DNA of 64,000 nucleotides from Ruegeria atlantica (GTDB taxonomy: Bacteria > Pseudomonadota > Alphaproteobacteria > Rhodobacterales > Rhodobacteraceae). Where the stretch lies: contig NZ_WQBE01000012.1 in assembly GCF_013032005.1 (NCBI RefSeq), positions 1 to 64,000 on the forward strand. The letters are read 5' to 3'. The notes under the pieces were generated by a model that did not search any database, was not told the origin of the DNA, and saw nothing but the letters and a program-made list of their open reading frames with translations. Of this stretch, positions 7,067 to 16,215 are shown piece after piece. The first letter of the stretch is position 1; each line of letters starts with the position of its first letter. The position numbers and the translations under genes are program-made.

Positions 7067-7837
7067 ATGACACCCCTGCTAAGCGTTCAGGACATCACCA
7101 AGACATATGGTGCACGAATCGGCTGTACGGGAGTCAGTTTCGATCTCTATCCCAGCGAGGTGATGGGCATTGTTGGCGAAAGCGGCTCAGGCAAGACAAC
7201 ATTGCTGAACTGTCTGGCAGGTTATCTGGAGCCGGACACGGGGCAGGTGATCTTTGACACGCGCACGGATGGTCCGATGGACACAGTGACCATGTCGGAA
7301 CCCGAACGCCGGATGCTGGGGCGAACGGATTGGGCCTTTGTCCATCAGCATGCAAGCGACGGTTTGCGCATGTCGGTCAGCGCGGGGGGGAACATAGGCG
7401 AACGGCTGATGGCCTTGGGTAACCGCCACTATGGGTCGATCCGAGGCGATGCTATGAATTGGTTGGGGCGAGTCGAGATTGACACAGACCGCATTGATGA
7501 CCGCCCCACCGCGTTTTCCGGTGGGATGCAGCAGCGCTTGCAGATCGCGCGCAACCTGGTGACGGGGCCTCGGCTGGTGTTCATGGATGAACCGACCGGT
7601 GGGCTGGATGTCTCGGTTCAGGCGCGCTTGCTGGACCTGCTGCGGGGATTGGTGCGCGAGATGGGGCTGAGCGCCATAATCGTCACCCATGATCTGGCCG
7701 TCGTGCGGCTGCTGGCGGATCGGTTGATGGTGATGAAGGACGGCCACGTGGTTGAGGCCGGGTTGACCGATCAGGTATTGGACGATCCGCAGCACGCTTA
7801 TACGCAGCTCTTGGTTTCAAGCGTACTACAAGTGTGA
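7067..7837 (+). CDS. phnK: Phosphonate C-P lyase ABC-type ATPase PhnK
   Basis: 256-residue ABC-type nucleotide-binding protein that docks on PhnJ of the core complex rather than on a membrane transporter. Walker A is GESGSGKTT (~37-45), the signature is FSGGMQQR and Walker B is [12 protein letters not shown], followed by IIVTHD. I place the start at ATG 7067, preceded by GAGGTGA at 7055-7061. The GTG at 7058 is possible but lies inside that ribosome binding site. Spacing to phnL is tight. Confidence 0.95.
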   Translation: MTPLLSVQDITKTYGARIGCTGVSFDLYPSEVMGIVGESGSGKTTLLNCLAGYLEPDTGQVIFDTRTDGPMDTVTMSEPERRMLGRTDWAFVHQHASDGLRMSVSAGGNIGERLMALGNRHYGSIRGDAMNWLGRVEIDTDRIDDRPTAFSGGMQQRLQIARNLVTGPRLVFMDEPTGGLDVSVQARLLDLLRGLVREMGLSAIIVTHDLAVVRLLADRLMVMKDGHVVEAGLTDQVLDDPQHAYTQLLVSSVLQV

Positions 7838-7848
7838 AAGGGAAGGCG

Positions 7849-8532
7849 ATGATCGAACTTAAAGGTGTCAGCAAAAGCTTTACCCTGCACAATCAGAACG
7901 GTGCCGTGATCCCGGTGATGGAAGGCGCTTCGCTGAAAGTCATGCCTGGCGAGTGTGTTGCTTTGACCGGGGTGTCGGGGGTGGGCAAGTCGACTTTGAT
8001 GCGGGTGATCTATGGCAACTATCTGGCGGCATCCGGTCAGGTTCTGGTTGGTGGGCTCGACGTAGCTCAGGCTGAACCGCGTGAGATTTTGAACCTGCGC
8101 CGCGAAACGCTGGGATACGTCAGCCAATTCCTGCGTGTCGTCCCACGAGTGCCAACGCTTGAGGTTGTGGCCGAACCACTGTTGGCCATCGGATTTGACC
8201 GGCAAGTGGCTCTGGACAAAGCAGCTAATCTGCTGGTGCGGCTGAACATTCCCGAACGCTTGTGGACCCTAAGCCCTACGACATTTTCCGGCGGTGAACA
8301 GCAGCGGGTGAATATCGCGCGAGGCTTTGTGCATGACTATCCGGCGTTGTTGCTGGATGAGCCCACGGCCTCACTGGATGCAAAGAACCGCGAGACGGTT
8401 CTGGCGCTGATCACCCAGGCCAAGGCACGCGGCGCCGCAATTGTCGGCATCTTCCACGATGTCGACGCACGCAAGCGCGTCTGTGATCGCCAGGTCGACC
8501 TGTCCAACTTTGCACCTGGAATGGCCGCATGA
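7849..8532 (+). CDS. phnL: Phosphonate C-P lyase ABC-type protein PhnL
   Basis: 227-residue ABC-type ATPase required with PhnG/H/I for forming ribose 1-phosphonate 5-triphosphate. Walker A is GVSGVGKST (~41-49), the signature is [14 protein letters not shown] and Walker B is [11 protein letters not shown], followed by GIFHD. Start ATG 7849 is preceded by AAGGGAAGG; an upstream in-frame GTG at 7834 overlaps the phnK stop. The stop overlaps phnN by 4 bases. Confidence 0.95.
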   Translation: MIELKGVSKSFTLHNQNGAVIPVMEGASLKVMPGECVALTGVSGVGKSTLMRVIYGNYLAASGQVLVGGLDVAQAEPREILNLRRETLGYVSQFLRVVPRVPTLEVVAEPLLAIGFDRQVALDKAANLLVRLNIPERLWTLSPTTFSGGEQQRVNIARGFVHDYPALLLDEPTASLDAKNRETVLALITQAKARGAAIVGIFHDVDARKRVCDRQVDLSNFAPGMAA

Positions 8533-9077
8533 GCCTTGCCATTGTCATAGCGGTCGTGGGCCCGTCAGGCGTCGGCAAGGACAGCGTGATGCAGGCGTTG
8601 GTGGTCCGTGCGATCGGCATTTGTTTGGCACGCCGCGTGATCACGCGACCCGAGGGCGAAGAGGGTGAGGATTTCGACCGAGTGTCTGATACTGAGTTTC
8701 ATCAGATGGTTGCGCGGGATGCCTTTACGCTACACTGGTCCGCGCATGGTCTGTTCTACGGCGTGCCCCGCACCATTGAAAAACAGCGGCAAAGGGCAGA
8801 TGCCGTATTGGTGAATCTGTCCCGATCCGTCTTGTTGCAGGCTCAAGAGGTGTTTGGCGATCTGATCGTGATTTCTCTGACCGCTGACCCTGAAGTATTG
8901 GCGCAACGCCTGTTGATGCGCGGACGTGAGAGCGCACCTGAGCAGACACGAAGGTTGGCGTGTGCCAAAGTGCCTTTGCCCGAGGGGCTGAAACGGGTGA
9001 TCGAGATCGACAACTCCGGGCCGCTTGAGGCCACGGTTGAAACCATTCTCGATCAGCTTCAGCCGGAAAGGACGTAG
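8529..9077 (+). CDS. phnN: Ribose 1,5-bisphosphate phosphokinase PhnN
   Basis: 182-residue P-loop kinase of the guanylate-kinase-like fold (GPSGVGKDS at ~11-19). It phosphorylates ribose 1,5-bisphosphate to PRPP, feeding the carbon left from C-P lyase into nucleotide synthesis. Contains [20 protein letters not shown], typical of PhnN. The start overlaps phnL by 4 bases; the 3' end overlaps the convergent DUF1045 gene by 19 bases. A PhnN implies that cyclic ribosyl phosphate is first opened by PhnP or a substitute. Confidence 0.92.
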   Translation: MSLAIVIAVVGPSGVGKDSVMQALVVRAIGICLARRVITRPEGEEGEDFDRVSDTEFHQMVARDAFTLHWSAHGLFYGVPRTIEKQRQRADAVLVNLSRSVLLQAQEVFGDLIVISLTADPEVLAQRLLMRGRESAPEQTRRLACAKVPLPEGLKRVIEIDNSGPLEATVETILDQLQPERT

Positions 9078-9742
9078 CGATGGATCAGGTGAAACCGCCC
9101 ATCCTTTGCCTCGCCCACCAAAGCCAGATCATTGATTTGAAGGGGCGCGGGCAGCAGGGGAACAAGGTGCGATTGCAGCGCGCCCTCAACCGTCGACAGC
9201 GTGGGTTTGTCCAATTTACCGCTGAGGGTGATGTGAAAGCGGAAAGACTCCATCACATGCGGATAACCCCATTGCATCAGGTTAGCCTCTTGCAGGGCGT
9301 TCAGGCCATGGGTGCGGCGGCGGTGCAGTTCAGCCTCCGATGGCAGGGCACGAAAGCTGTCCAGATCGCGCACACAGGCGGCAGCCAGCGCGTTCAGAGC
9401 GACCTCATCCCCCACCGGACGCAAAGCCAGAAACCGACCCAATCGGGCGATCTGCAGCCCGTCCAGAGCGACCGGGGCCTGCGTGGCCGCAAGCCGCGCG
9501 CAGGCGTCGTGCAACGATTCAACCGACTGCCCATCCCGCAGGCGAAACGGGGGCTTCATCGTCGCATGCAGCCCGTATTTGCGCGGCACCTCGGTCACGG
9601 CTGCAACGTCCACACCCTTGATCACCGGGTGGGCAATGGGCGTTTCGACCTCCATATCCCAGCCCAGCCAGCTGGTGGCGAATTTCGTCCATTCCGCCCG
9701 CGCCGGGGGCATAAAATAGATCGCGTATCGCGTGAATGTCAC
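9059..9742 (-). CDS. DUF1045 2H-phosphoesterase-like phosphonate-operon protein
   Basis: 227-residue DUF1045 protein, a family annotated as phosphonate-operon-associated and related to the 2H phosphoesterases. Two HxT motifs are present: His59-Ala-Thr61 (GLHATMKPPF) and His170-Ile-Thr172 (RFHITLSG). 2H enzymes open cyclic phosphodiesters. The C-P lyase pathway makes 5-phosphoribosyl 1,2-cyclic phosphate, normally opened by PhnP, and no phnP lies in this cluster, so a PhnP-like role is an attractive inference. It is read against phnN and is divergent from phnM with a 52-bp gap that must hold both promoters. Confidence 0.85.
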   Translation of the reverse strand: MTFTRYAIYFMPPARAEWTKFATSWLGWDMEVETPIAHPVIKGVDVAAVTEVPRKYGLHATMKPPFRLRDGQSVESLHDACARLAATQAPVALDGLQIARLGRFLALRPVGDEVALNALAAACVRDLDSFRALPSEAELHRRRTHGLNALQEANLMQWGYPHVMESFRFHITLSGKLDKPTLSTVEGALQSHLVPLLPAPLQINDLALVGEAKDGRFHLIHRYVLSG

Positions 9743-9794
9743 GTTGGCCTCCTGTGCGCGGCCTTTCCACTTGTTCAGACCGTGTGAAGTTCAG

Positions 9795-10934
9795 ATGACA
9801 GAAGAAATGATCCTTGCCAATGCCACGCTTGTTCTTGCCGATGAGACGATCACCGGCAGCGTCCGTATCGTAGGTGAATCGATTGCCGAGATCGCCACTG
9901 GCCGCACGGTTCCCCCTGGCGCGATTGATTGCGAAGGTGACTATGTCAGCCCCGGTCTGGTCGAGCTGCACACCGACAATCTGGAACGCCATATCCAACC
10001 GCGCCCAAAGGTCGACTGGCCGCATGCGGCGGCCATCTTGGCCCATGATGCCGAGCTGGCCAGCACCGGGATCACCACTGTCTTCGATGCGATACGCGTC
10101 GGGTCAATCCCCAGCGGCCAGCGTTACCGAAGATACGCCCGCGAACTGTCTCGTGAACTGTGGCAACTACGGGAACAAGACGTGTTGAAGATCAGCCATT
10201 TTCTGCATCTTCGGGCCGAGGTGTGTTCAGAGACCCTGGTCGAGGAGTTAAACGAGTTCGGCCCCGAAGATAGGGTTGGGCTGGTTTCGTTGATGGATCA
10301 CACACCTGGCCAACGTCAGTTTCAAGATATGTCGAAACTTGAGATTTACCTGAAAGGAAAGCTGGGGTTGGAGGGCGAACGGTTTCAGCGCCATGTCGCG
10401 GACCTCAAGGCAATGCGAAAGCGCAACGGAGACAAGCACGAGGTCGAAACCGTCAAGGCCGCCAAGCGGTTTGGGGCCATGCTGGCCAGCCATGATGACA
10501 CCACACCGGAACAGGTGCGAGTCTCGGCAGGACACGGCATCCGGCTGGCCGAGTTTCCCACCACCGTCGAGGCCGCACGCGCCTGCAGCGAACACGGGAT
10601 AAAGGTGATGATGGGGGCGCCTAATCTGATCCGGGGCGGGTCGCATTCCGGCAATGTGGCCGCTCAGGAACTCGCCGATCTGGGCCATCTCGACATTCTC
10701 TCCTCAGATTATGTTCCCGCCGCGTTACTGTTGTCGGCTACACGTCTGGGGGAGATATGGGGCAATATGGCCCGTGGCCTGCGAACGGTAACGCGGACGC
10801 CCGCACAGGTTGTTGGTTTGGACGACCGAGGAGAACTGCGCAGCGGCGCGCGCGCAGATATCATCCGATTCTGTCTTCACCATGGCGCCCCAGCGCTGAA
10901 CGGGGTGTGGTCTCGTGGACGGCGCGTGGCTTGA
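9795..10934 (+). CDS. phnM: Alpha-D-ribose 1-methylphosphonate 5-triphosphate diphosphatase PhnM
   Basis: 379-residue amidohydrolase-superfamily enzyme that removes pyrophosphate from ribose 1-phosphonate 5-triphosphate, giving the PhnJ substrate. The conserved VELHTDNLERHI segment near residue 55 carries the first metal ligands, and LLSATRLG/GVVGLDDRGEL-type C-terminal motifs match PhnM. The start ATG at 9795 (MTEEMILANATL) is chosen over upstream codons because homology begins there; the ribosome binding site is weak. Unlike in E. coli, phnM is split from the phnGHIJKL block by the DUF1045 gene and needs its own promoter. Its stop abuts the convergent methyltransferase stop with no gap. Confidence 0.95.
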   Translation: MTEEMILANATLVLADETITGSVRIVGESIAEIATGRTVPPGAIDCEGDYVSPGLVELHTDNLERHIQPRPKVDWPHAAAILAHDAELASTGITTVFDAIRVGSIPSGQRYRRYARELSRELWQLREQDVLKISHFLHLRAEVCSETLVEELNEFGPEDRVGLVSLMDHTPGQRQFQDMSKLEIYLKGKLGLEGERFQRHVADLKAMRKRNGDKHEVETVKAAKRFGAMLASHDDTTPEQVRVSAGHGIRLAEFPTTVEAARACSEHGIKVMMGAPNLIRGGSHSGNVAAQELADLGHLDILSSDYVPAALLLSATRLGEIWGNMARGLRTVTRTPAQVVGLDDRGELRSGARADIIRFCLHHGAPALNGVWSRGRRVA

Positions 10935-11411
10935 TCAGGCGCGGTAGAACAGATACCGGTCCGGCGCGATGGTATCCGGACCTTTGATCTCTTCGAACCC
11001 GGTTAGAGGTTGCCCCGATATCAGCAACCCGCCGGGCCGCATTACCCGCGCAATTAGCGGGCTAAGACGCGCTGCTTCGGCAACATCGTCTTCTTTGATG
11101 CCACGTCCAAAATCATAATGGGCCAGCGCGATCTTTGGCCCGTCGATACCAAGCTTTTCAAGCATGGGCTCCGCTTCGCCCTGCAGAAAGTCCTCGGCCG
11201 GAGGGGTGCTGGACGGATGGCATTGCAGCACCCGGTCCATGACCCATATCCGCCGGTCCGGCAGAATTTCCCGCAAATGGTCATAGGTGCGACCGTTGCC
11301 CAGCCCCATGTCCAGAACATCTCCGTCCATGTCGCTGATCTGGGCGACCGCCCAATTCAACCCGTCGCGTTGCGCGGTCAGGCGGCGTAGCATGGAATCC
11401 AGTCGGCTCAT
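10935..11411 (-). CDS. Class I SAM-dependent methyltransferase-like protein
   Basis: 158-residue protein with a SAM-binding motif I (VLDMGLGNGRTYDHL at ~32-46) and a post-motif RPGGLLISG strand. Last gene of the seven-gene glycan operon; its start overlaps the deacetylase stop by 4 bases. It is a paralogue of the protein at 27708-28205, sharing RLD...R..(A/S)QR at the N-terminus, GLGNGRTY.H(L/M) and HP.STPP. The substrate is unknown; the position suggests methylation of a glycan or lipid intermediate. Confidence 0.8.
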   Translation of the reverse strand: MSRLDSMLRRLTAQRDGLNWAVAQISDMDGDVLDMGLGNGRTYDHLREILPDRRIWVMDRVLQCHPSSTPPAEDFLQGEAEPMLEKLGIDGPKIALAHYDFGRGIKEDDVAEAARLSPLIARVMRPGGLLISGQPLTGFEEIKGPDTIAPDRYLFYRA

Positions 11412-12175
11412 TCGGGGTCTCCGGTTGGTATTGTGGGGTCTGCCCAGGCAAAACCGGGGCCGTCCAGAAGTCGGCTCAGCAGCTCTTGGGTAAAGGTCCA
11501 GATCTCCTGATCATGGACCAGATGGTGGGTCAAGACACCAAAAGGTTCGGTAATGTCGGCGCGTCCCTCACGCCGGTCGCGTAAAAGGTCTGCTGTCTGA
11601 ATGATCAACTTGTCCGCCGCCACCAACCCGCGCGTTCCGCGCCAGTCAATCGGGTCCAGATGGGTGTTGATCTGCTCCAGCCTTGGGACAGGTTCCCGCG
11701 TCTTGCGCGGTGTCGCTGTCGAGACGATGCGATACCCAAGATCAGGTAATTCCTGCACCACCTCGGGCGCGATGCGGTTCCAGGGCGGTACAAACATCGG
11801 ACACAGCCCGTCTCCGAACAAAGTAAGCAGGCGCTCCAGCCCGGATTGCGCGTCGACGATTATGGCCTCAAGCGGGCGGTGCAACCCGAATTCGGATTTC
11901 TTCTCGTCAGGCGGTGCGTGGTTTTGATGAGCCCAGCCATGCACTACAGGAATCAGCCACTGCTGCTGCGTGACGTAATCGCCCAGCCCGGCATCGGCAT
12001 CACGAGGAATGATCGCCAGATGAACGGACAGGCCAAGCGACCGTGACAGCTCTGACAGCCTTTCAAGCTGCGGTGTCCTTGAAATGGCGTCATCATCCCG
12101 CCACCACAGCGGCAGCGACAAGCCCTGCGCCTGCCAGATGTCCAACTCCGCCTCCAAAGGGCGCCAGTCCATCAT
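11408..12175 (-). CDS. Polysaccharide deacetylase-family protein
   Basis: 255-residue NodB-like deacetylase. The sequence WWRDDDA (~24-30) gives the Asp-Asp metal/base motif and VVHGWAHQNH (~76-86) the HxxxH metal ligands. The FVPPWNRI segment corresponds to the family's arginine/tryptophan loop. Probably removes an N- or O-acetyl group from a sugar or glycan made by the flanking glycosyltransferases. No signal peptide is apparent, so it likely acts in the cytosol. Overlaps neighbours by 4 bases on both sides. Confidence 0.85.
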   Translation of the reverse strand: MMDWRPLEAELDIWQAQGLSLPLWWRDDDAISRTPQLERLSELSRSLGLSVHLAIIPRDADAGLGDYVTQQQWLIPVVHGWAHQNHAPPDEKKSEFGLHRPLEAIIVDAQSGLERLLTLFGDGLCPMFVPPWNRIAPEVVQELPDLGYRIVSTATPRKTREPVPRLEQINTHLDPIDWRGTRGLVAADKLIIQTADLLRDRREGRADITEPFGVLTHHLVHDQEIWTFTQELLSRLLDGPGFAWADPTIPTGDPE

Positions 12176-13314
12176 CTTGTTTGCTCCCGCAAGTTCACGG
12201 CAATCTCGACCGATCTTGCGGCCCCGTCAAAGCCCTGCGCTGAAACCGGGCGTGGGCCATCTGACATGACCGACGCAACGGCCCGTGCTAATGAATCCCC
12301 ATTAAGGGATTTGCTAGGCAACACATCGATGGCCGACAGGTCCGAGAGGCTCTGACCACGCAAACCCTGCTCAACCTCTTTGCCGTCGTCGAACGGGATA
12401 AAAACCGCAGGCGTTCCCGATTGCAAAATATCCAGCGCCGTGTTGTAGCCGCACATACTGACCGAGGCCGCCGCGTGGGGCAGCATTTGCCGAAAATCGG
12501 GGCGCACCGGTTCTAGCGTCACCTGGGCGTCGCCTACGAGTTGTGAAAGCTGATCAATACGTGCCCTTGCATCTTGTCCGCCAACCAACAGGCGCCAGCG
12601 CCTGTTGGGTATCTTTTGGGCGGCCTCGATGGCCGCGCGAAAGATCGGCTGGCCCACAGATCCGCCACCGGCGCTGACCAGTATTTCGCCATCGCCCACC
12701 GCGTCAGGATGCGGCACAGGCGCCTCGGGCGCAACAAAACCGGTATAGAACAACCGCGAGCGCAATCGATCGGTCACCGGCCAGCTCACCTCCAGCGGAA
12801 CAACGCTTTGATCTGAATGGACGAGGATACCGTCGTAATACCGGCACACGATCTCTTTCGTGCTTTCCGCCTTTGATGCCTTCGATGGCGGGGCTAGAAT
12901 ATCGCGGATCGAGCCCAGAACGACCGGCCGTCGCGGTAAGTTCCAGGCGGCCACCAAGGCGGCATTGAACTCGGCCGCAAGTGACCGGCGACCAAAGGGA
13001 AAAAGCTCGGTGATCAGCACATCAGGTGCGAAACTCTGCACGGCTGCGACCAATGCGGTTTCGCGCGATGTCAGATAGGCGGCATCGGCCACTTCATCGC
13101 TTTGGGTCAAAAGCCGGGTGAAATTCGTGCCGTCCGAACGCAGCGGTGGAAGCCCCAACAGGGTCATGCCCGCGCTGTCTAGCTGTGGTGCCGGCATTCC
13201 ACCCGAGACAACAAAGGTCTCGTGCCCGGCCCGTACGAAAGCCCGGCCCAAAGTCAGCGCCCGGCTCAGATGCCCAGTGCCCAACAAGTGCGTGACAACG
13301 ATCATCACCTTCAT
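12172..13314 (-). CDS. GT-B glycosyltransferase (MurG/UGT-like)
   Basis: 380-residue glycosyltransferase with a GT-B fold. The N-terminal VVTHLLGTGHLSRALTLGRA is the glycine-rich acceptor loop typical of MurG/GT28-like enzymes; the C-terminal half has VSAGGGSVGQPIF, SMCGYNTALDIL and PAVFIPFDDGKEVEQ, the nucleotide-sugar donor site. It resembles the protein at 16212-17426 in layout. Cytosolic or peripheral at the membrane. Fifth gene of the operon in transcription order, overlapping neighbours by 4 bases. Confidence 0.82.
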   Translation of the reverse strand: MKVMIVVTHLLGTGHLSRALTLGRAFVRAGHETFVVSGGMPAPQLDSAGMTLLGLPPLRSDGTNFTRLLTQSDEVADAAYLTSRETALVAAVQSFAPDVLITELFPFGRRSLAAEFNAALVAAWNLPRRPVVLGSIRDILAPPSKASKAESTKEIVCRYYDGILVHSDQSVVPLEVSWPVTDRLRSRLFYTGFVAPEAPVPHPDAVGDGEILVSAGGGSVGQPIFRAAIEAAQKIPNRRWRLLVGGQDARARIDQLSQLVGDAQVTLEPVRPDFRQMLPHAAASVSMCGYNTALDILQSGTPAVFIPFDDGKEVEQGLRGQSLSDLSAIDVLPSKSLNGDSLARAVASVMSDGPRPVSAQGFDGAARSVEIAVNLREQTR

Positions 13315-13895
13315 TGTGATGCCTCTGGTCTGATCAGGCGGACGGGTTCGGGCTGGGGACGTAGTGTCGACATATCGACGATATACATGCGGTTGCGTTT
13401 GATTTTAAAGGGGGCGGGGCCATTGAAATCCCATCCCCAGGCCCGCGCCAGAATGACCCGCATAATACCGATGTGGCAGACGGCAACCGTATCGCCCGAC
13501 AACTCGTTCAGCCAGGGGTGTAGACGGGCCCAGACCTCAGCTGGGCTTTCACCGTTTGGCGGGCGAAAATCCCAGCTCCAGTCTTCGATATGGCAATATC
13601 CGCTGTCCGGTTCCGCAATCAAGTCGACACCGCGCAACCCTTCCCAATCACCCCAGTTCATCTCGGTCAACGCGTCCGAAGTCTGCGGCTCGCGTCCCGC
13701 GACCAGACGGGCGGTTTCGCTGGCCCGCAGCAGGGGGCTGGACCAGAGGTCCGCGTCCTTCCATGGCGCGGGCAGTTGCATAGCGGATAGCTCTGCCCGC
13801 GCATCTTCGTCCAGCGGTATATCACTGCGTCCCTGAATGCGGCCCGCGCGGTTCCAATGGGTGTGACCGTGCCGAAGCAGTGCTAGCCGGGTCAT
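13311..13895 (-). CDS. Histidine phosphatase (phosphoglycerate-mutase-like) family protein
   Basis: 194-residue protein starting LALLRHGHTHWNRAGRIQGRSD: the RHG motif (residues 8-10) carries the phospho-histidine, and a second catalytic His lies in VAVCHIGIMRVIL. The family includes alpha-ribazole phosphatase and sugar phosphatases. In this operon a role in dephosphorylating a sugar phosphate or a lipid-linked intermediate is more likely than cobalamin synthesis, since no cob genes are nearby. Overlaps both neighbours by 4 bases. Confidence 0.85.
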   Translation of the reverse strand: MTRLALLRHGHTHWNRAGRIQGRSDIPLDEDARAELSAMQLPAPWKDADLWSSPLLRASETARLVAGREPQTSDALTEMNWGDWEGLRGVDLIAEPDSGYCHIEDWSWDFRPPNGESPAEVWARLHPWLNELSGDTVAVCHIGIMRVILARAWGWDFNGPAPFKIKRNRMYIVDMSTLRPQPEPVRLIRPEASQ

Positions 13896-14968
13896 AACCG
13901 AACCTCCATCAAAGGTCGCGTTGCCTGCCAGAACCGGTCGGTTGCTGCAGGCATCAGGTGACGTTCGGCCACGCGCGCGCGGGCTTTGGCCCCCAGTGAC
14001 AGGCGCAAAGAAAGGTCATCCACCAAGGTGCGCAGGCGTGCGGCCAATCCTTCGGGGCCAGCGTCGACCGAAGGATAGTCCGACGGGGACAGCACATCCC
14101 GCACGCCGGGCCGGTCCTGCGCTACAACAGGCACACCGCTGGCCTGCGCCTCAAGATAGATCATGCCATAGGCCTCGTTCACTCCCGGCCACAACAGTAC
14201 CGAGGCCGCACCGTACAGCTTCTGCAAAGCATCGCGGTCACATTGCCCCAGAAACCGGATCTTTGATCCGAACGGCGCCATCAGCACCTCGACTTCGGGA
14301 CGTGCTGGGCCATCCCCCGCAATATCCAGGGACCAGTCGCCGTCCAGTAAGGCCAGAGCCTGCGCTAGAAGAGTATAAGAAGCCAGCTTGTCACCGTGCC
14401 GCATCATGCCCACGGTCAGCATTGGCCCCTCACAGCCCGAGGCGGGCGGCAAATCCGACCGGGGCAGGAACGGGGGCAGTTCCACAAGGCTTTGATCCCC
14501 GTACCGTTCCCGTTCCAGAGTGATCAGGTCATTGGAGGTGTGGTAGAAAATCACCTGCGCCGCATCACAGGCGTCATGTGCAGCTTTTGCAAACCCGGCC
14601 CAGGGACCTGTCAGGCGGCTGGTTGCGCGGGTGCTTTCCAACTGAACGTAGGGAATGTTGCGCGCCTTGCAGACACGCGGGCCCAGCAGATCGGGAGCCT
14701 TGTAATAGTTGTGATAGGTCACCCAAAGCGCGGTGTCCGCGGGAAGATCGGCGAGCAGACGTTGCACCTCGGCGTCAGCTTCGGCGCGCAATGCGGTCTG
14801 CACCTGCGCGTCCCCGGCTTTGTCGTAGATGCGCAGCCGCGAGGCCAGTTCGACCGTATCCTCTTGCGCGGCGATCGCGTGCATCAGGTTGCGGGCCATT
14901 TCGCGATCCCCTGACGGCACCGGGCTGTCCGGCGCTTTCATCGGGGAGTAATAGGCCACTCGTGCCAT
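13892..14968 (-). CDS. Glycosyltransferase family 4 protein
   Basis: 358-residue GT-B enzyme of the GT4 type. N-terminal AYYSPMKAPDSPVPSGDREMAR resembles acceptor loops of GT4; the C-terminal domain contains LTVGMMRHGDKLASYTLLAQAL, IRFLGQCDRDALQKLYGAASVLLWPGVNEAYGM-like text and the E-x7-E motif in EAYGMIYLEAQASGVPVVAQD. Donor and acceptor are not evident. Its start codon shares a base with the preceding gene's stop at 14968. Confidence 0.88.
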   Translation of the reverse strand: MARVAYYSPMKAPDSPVPSGDREMARNLMHAIAAQEDTVELASRLRIYDKAGDAQVQTALRAEADAEVQRLLADLPADTALWVTYHNYYKAPDLLGPRVCKARNIPYVQLESTRATSRLTGPWAGFAKAAHDACDAAQVIFYHTSNDLITLERERYGDQSLVELPPFLPRSDLPPASGCEGPMLTVGMMRHGDKLASYTLLAQALALLDGDWSLDIAGDGPARPEVEVLMAPFGSKIRFLGQCDRDALQKLYGAASVLLWPGVNEAYGMIYLEAQASGVPVVAQDRPGVRDVLSPSDYPSVDAGPEGLAARLRTLVDDLSLRLSLGAKARARVAERHLMPAATDRFWQATRPLMEVRL

Positions 14969-16215
14969 CAGCCTATGTCCGAACCCAATGCGCGCAGTCG
15001 TTTGGACAGGCGGGCAATGCCGGGGTCCATGCGGAAATCGGCGATCAAACGATCATAGGCGGCACTTGCCATCAAAGCAGTTTGCTGCGGATCGGCGGCC
15101 AGATGGATGATGGCGCTGGCCAATGCGGCAGGATCATCGTCGGACAAGACGCCGTGGGTGCCGGTTTCAATAAACTCGGGGATGGCCGATACCGGCGTCG
15201 ACAGGATCGGCAACAGCTGTGAAGCGGCCTCCATCAAAACATTGGGTAGCCCGTCGCGGTCTCCGTCACTGGCGATCCGGCTGGGAAGCACAAACAAGTC
15301 TGCGCTGCGCATTGCTTCGATCACTTCGGGTTGATCACAAGCGCCTTGCCACGTTATCCGTTGCGACAGGCCAGCGGCGTCGGCTCGATCACGCAAGGCA
15401 TTGCCAAGTGTTCCGCCGCCAATGTGCGTCCAGTGCCAGTCCAGCGTTTCTGGCAGCATGACAAACGCGTCGATCAGCCGGTCAAAGCCCTTTTTCTCGA
15501 CCAGACGACCGACCGAGAGCATGTTAAATGGCCCGTCCGGCGCGCGTGGCATACGGTTTGGCGGAGATGGAAAACGGTTCAGATCCAGCCCGTGATAGAT
15601 CAGGTCAACCCGCGCGGGATCGTCGGCCAAACTGCGTAGATGGTCGGCCCCAATTGCCGTGCAGGTCGCACCAAAAGCCGCTCCATGAGTGTCGGTGCGC
15701 AGTTTTTCGATCTTTTCCCACTCGGGTGATGTCCAGATGTCCTTGGCGTGGGCAGAAAAACTCCACGGCAGGTCACGCATGATGGCGGCGTAGCGCGCGA
15801 CCGAGGATGGGGTGTGCATGAAATGCGCATACACCACTTGTGTCACGTCGGGTAATTCGGCGGCCAGAACGCAGGCCTGACCAAAGCGCCGTATGCGGTT
15901 GTGGGTCGGATCACGGCGCAGATCTGCGCGCCAGACCCGGTAGGCCTCGGCATAGCCCGGCAGGGTTTGCGCAGTCTGTCGCGCAGCCCAGACACGCTGT
16001 GGTTCTTCGTATAGGTATTCAGGGAGGTAATGCACCTGACCCTGAAACCGGTCGTGCAGCGGGTGCCGTTTTACGTCGGTCGGATGGCGCAAAGACCAGA
16101 TGTCAAAGCTGTGCCCGGCCTCTTGCAGGGCGACAAGTTCCTGGGCAATGAACGTCTCGGACAGGCGCGGCCACCCTTTGACCAGCACCGCCAGTTTCGG
16201 CTGGGCTGTGGTCAT
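14968..16215 (-). CDS. Glycosyltransferase family 4 (group 1) protein
   Basis: 415-residue GT4 enzyme: GWPRLSETFIAQELVALQEAGHSFDIWSLR at the N-terminus is a common start in colanic-acid-type glycosyltransferases. The C-terminal half shows LSVGRLVEKKGFDRLIDAF, ITWQGACDQPEVIEAMRSADLFVLPS and the EAASQLLPILSTPVSAIPE region. Translation is coupled by a 4-base overlap to the first gene of the operon. Confidence 0.9.
   Translation of the reverse strand: MTTAQPKLAVLVKGWPRLSETFIAQELVALQEAGHSFDIWSLRHPTDVKRHPLHDRFQGQVHYLPEYLYEEPQRVWAARQTAQTLPGYAEAYRVWRADLRRDPTHNRIRRFGQACVLAAELPDVTQVVYAHFMHTPSSVARYAAIMRDLPWSFSAHAKDIWTSPEWEKIEKLRTDTHGAAFGATCTAIGADHLRSLADDPARVDLIYHGLDLNRFPSPPNRMPRAPDGPFNMLSVGRLVEKKGFDRLIDAFVMLPETLDWHWTHIGGGTLGNALRDRADAAGLSQRITWQGACDQPEVIEAMRSADLFVLPSRIASDGDRDGLPNVLMEAASQLLPILSTPVSAIPEFIETGTHGVLSDDDPAALASAIIHLAADPQQTALMASAAYDRLIADFRMDPGIARLSKRLRALGSDIG

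Noticed and set aside
9080..9787. Plus-strand frame over the DUF1045 gene
   Set aside because: Antisense shadow; DUF1045 HxT motifs are on the minus strand and codon positions fit that strand.
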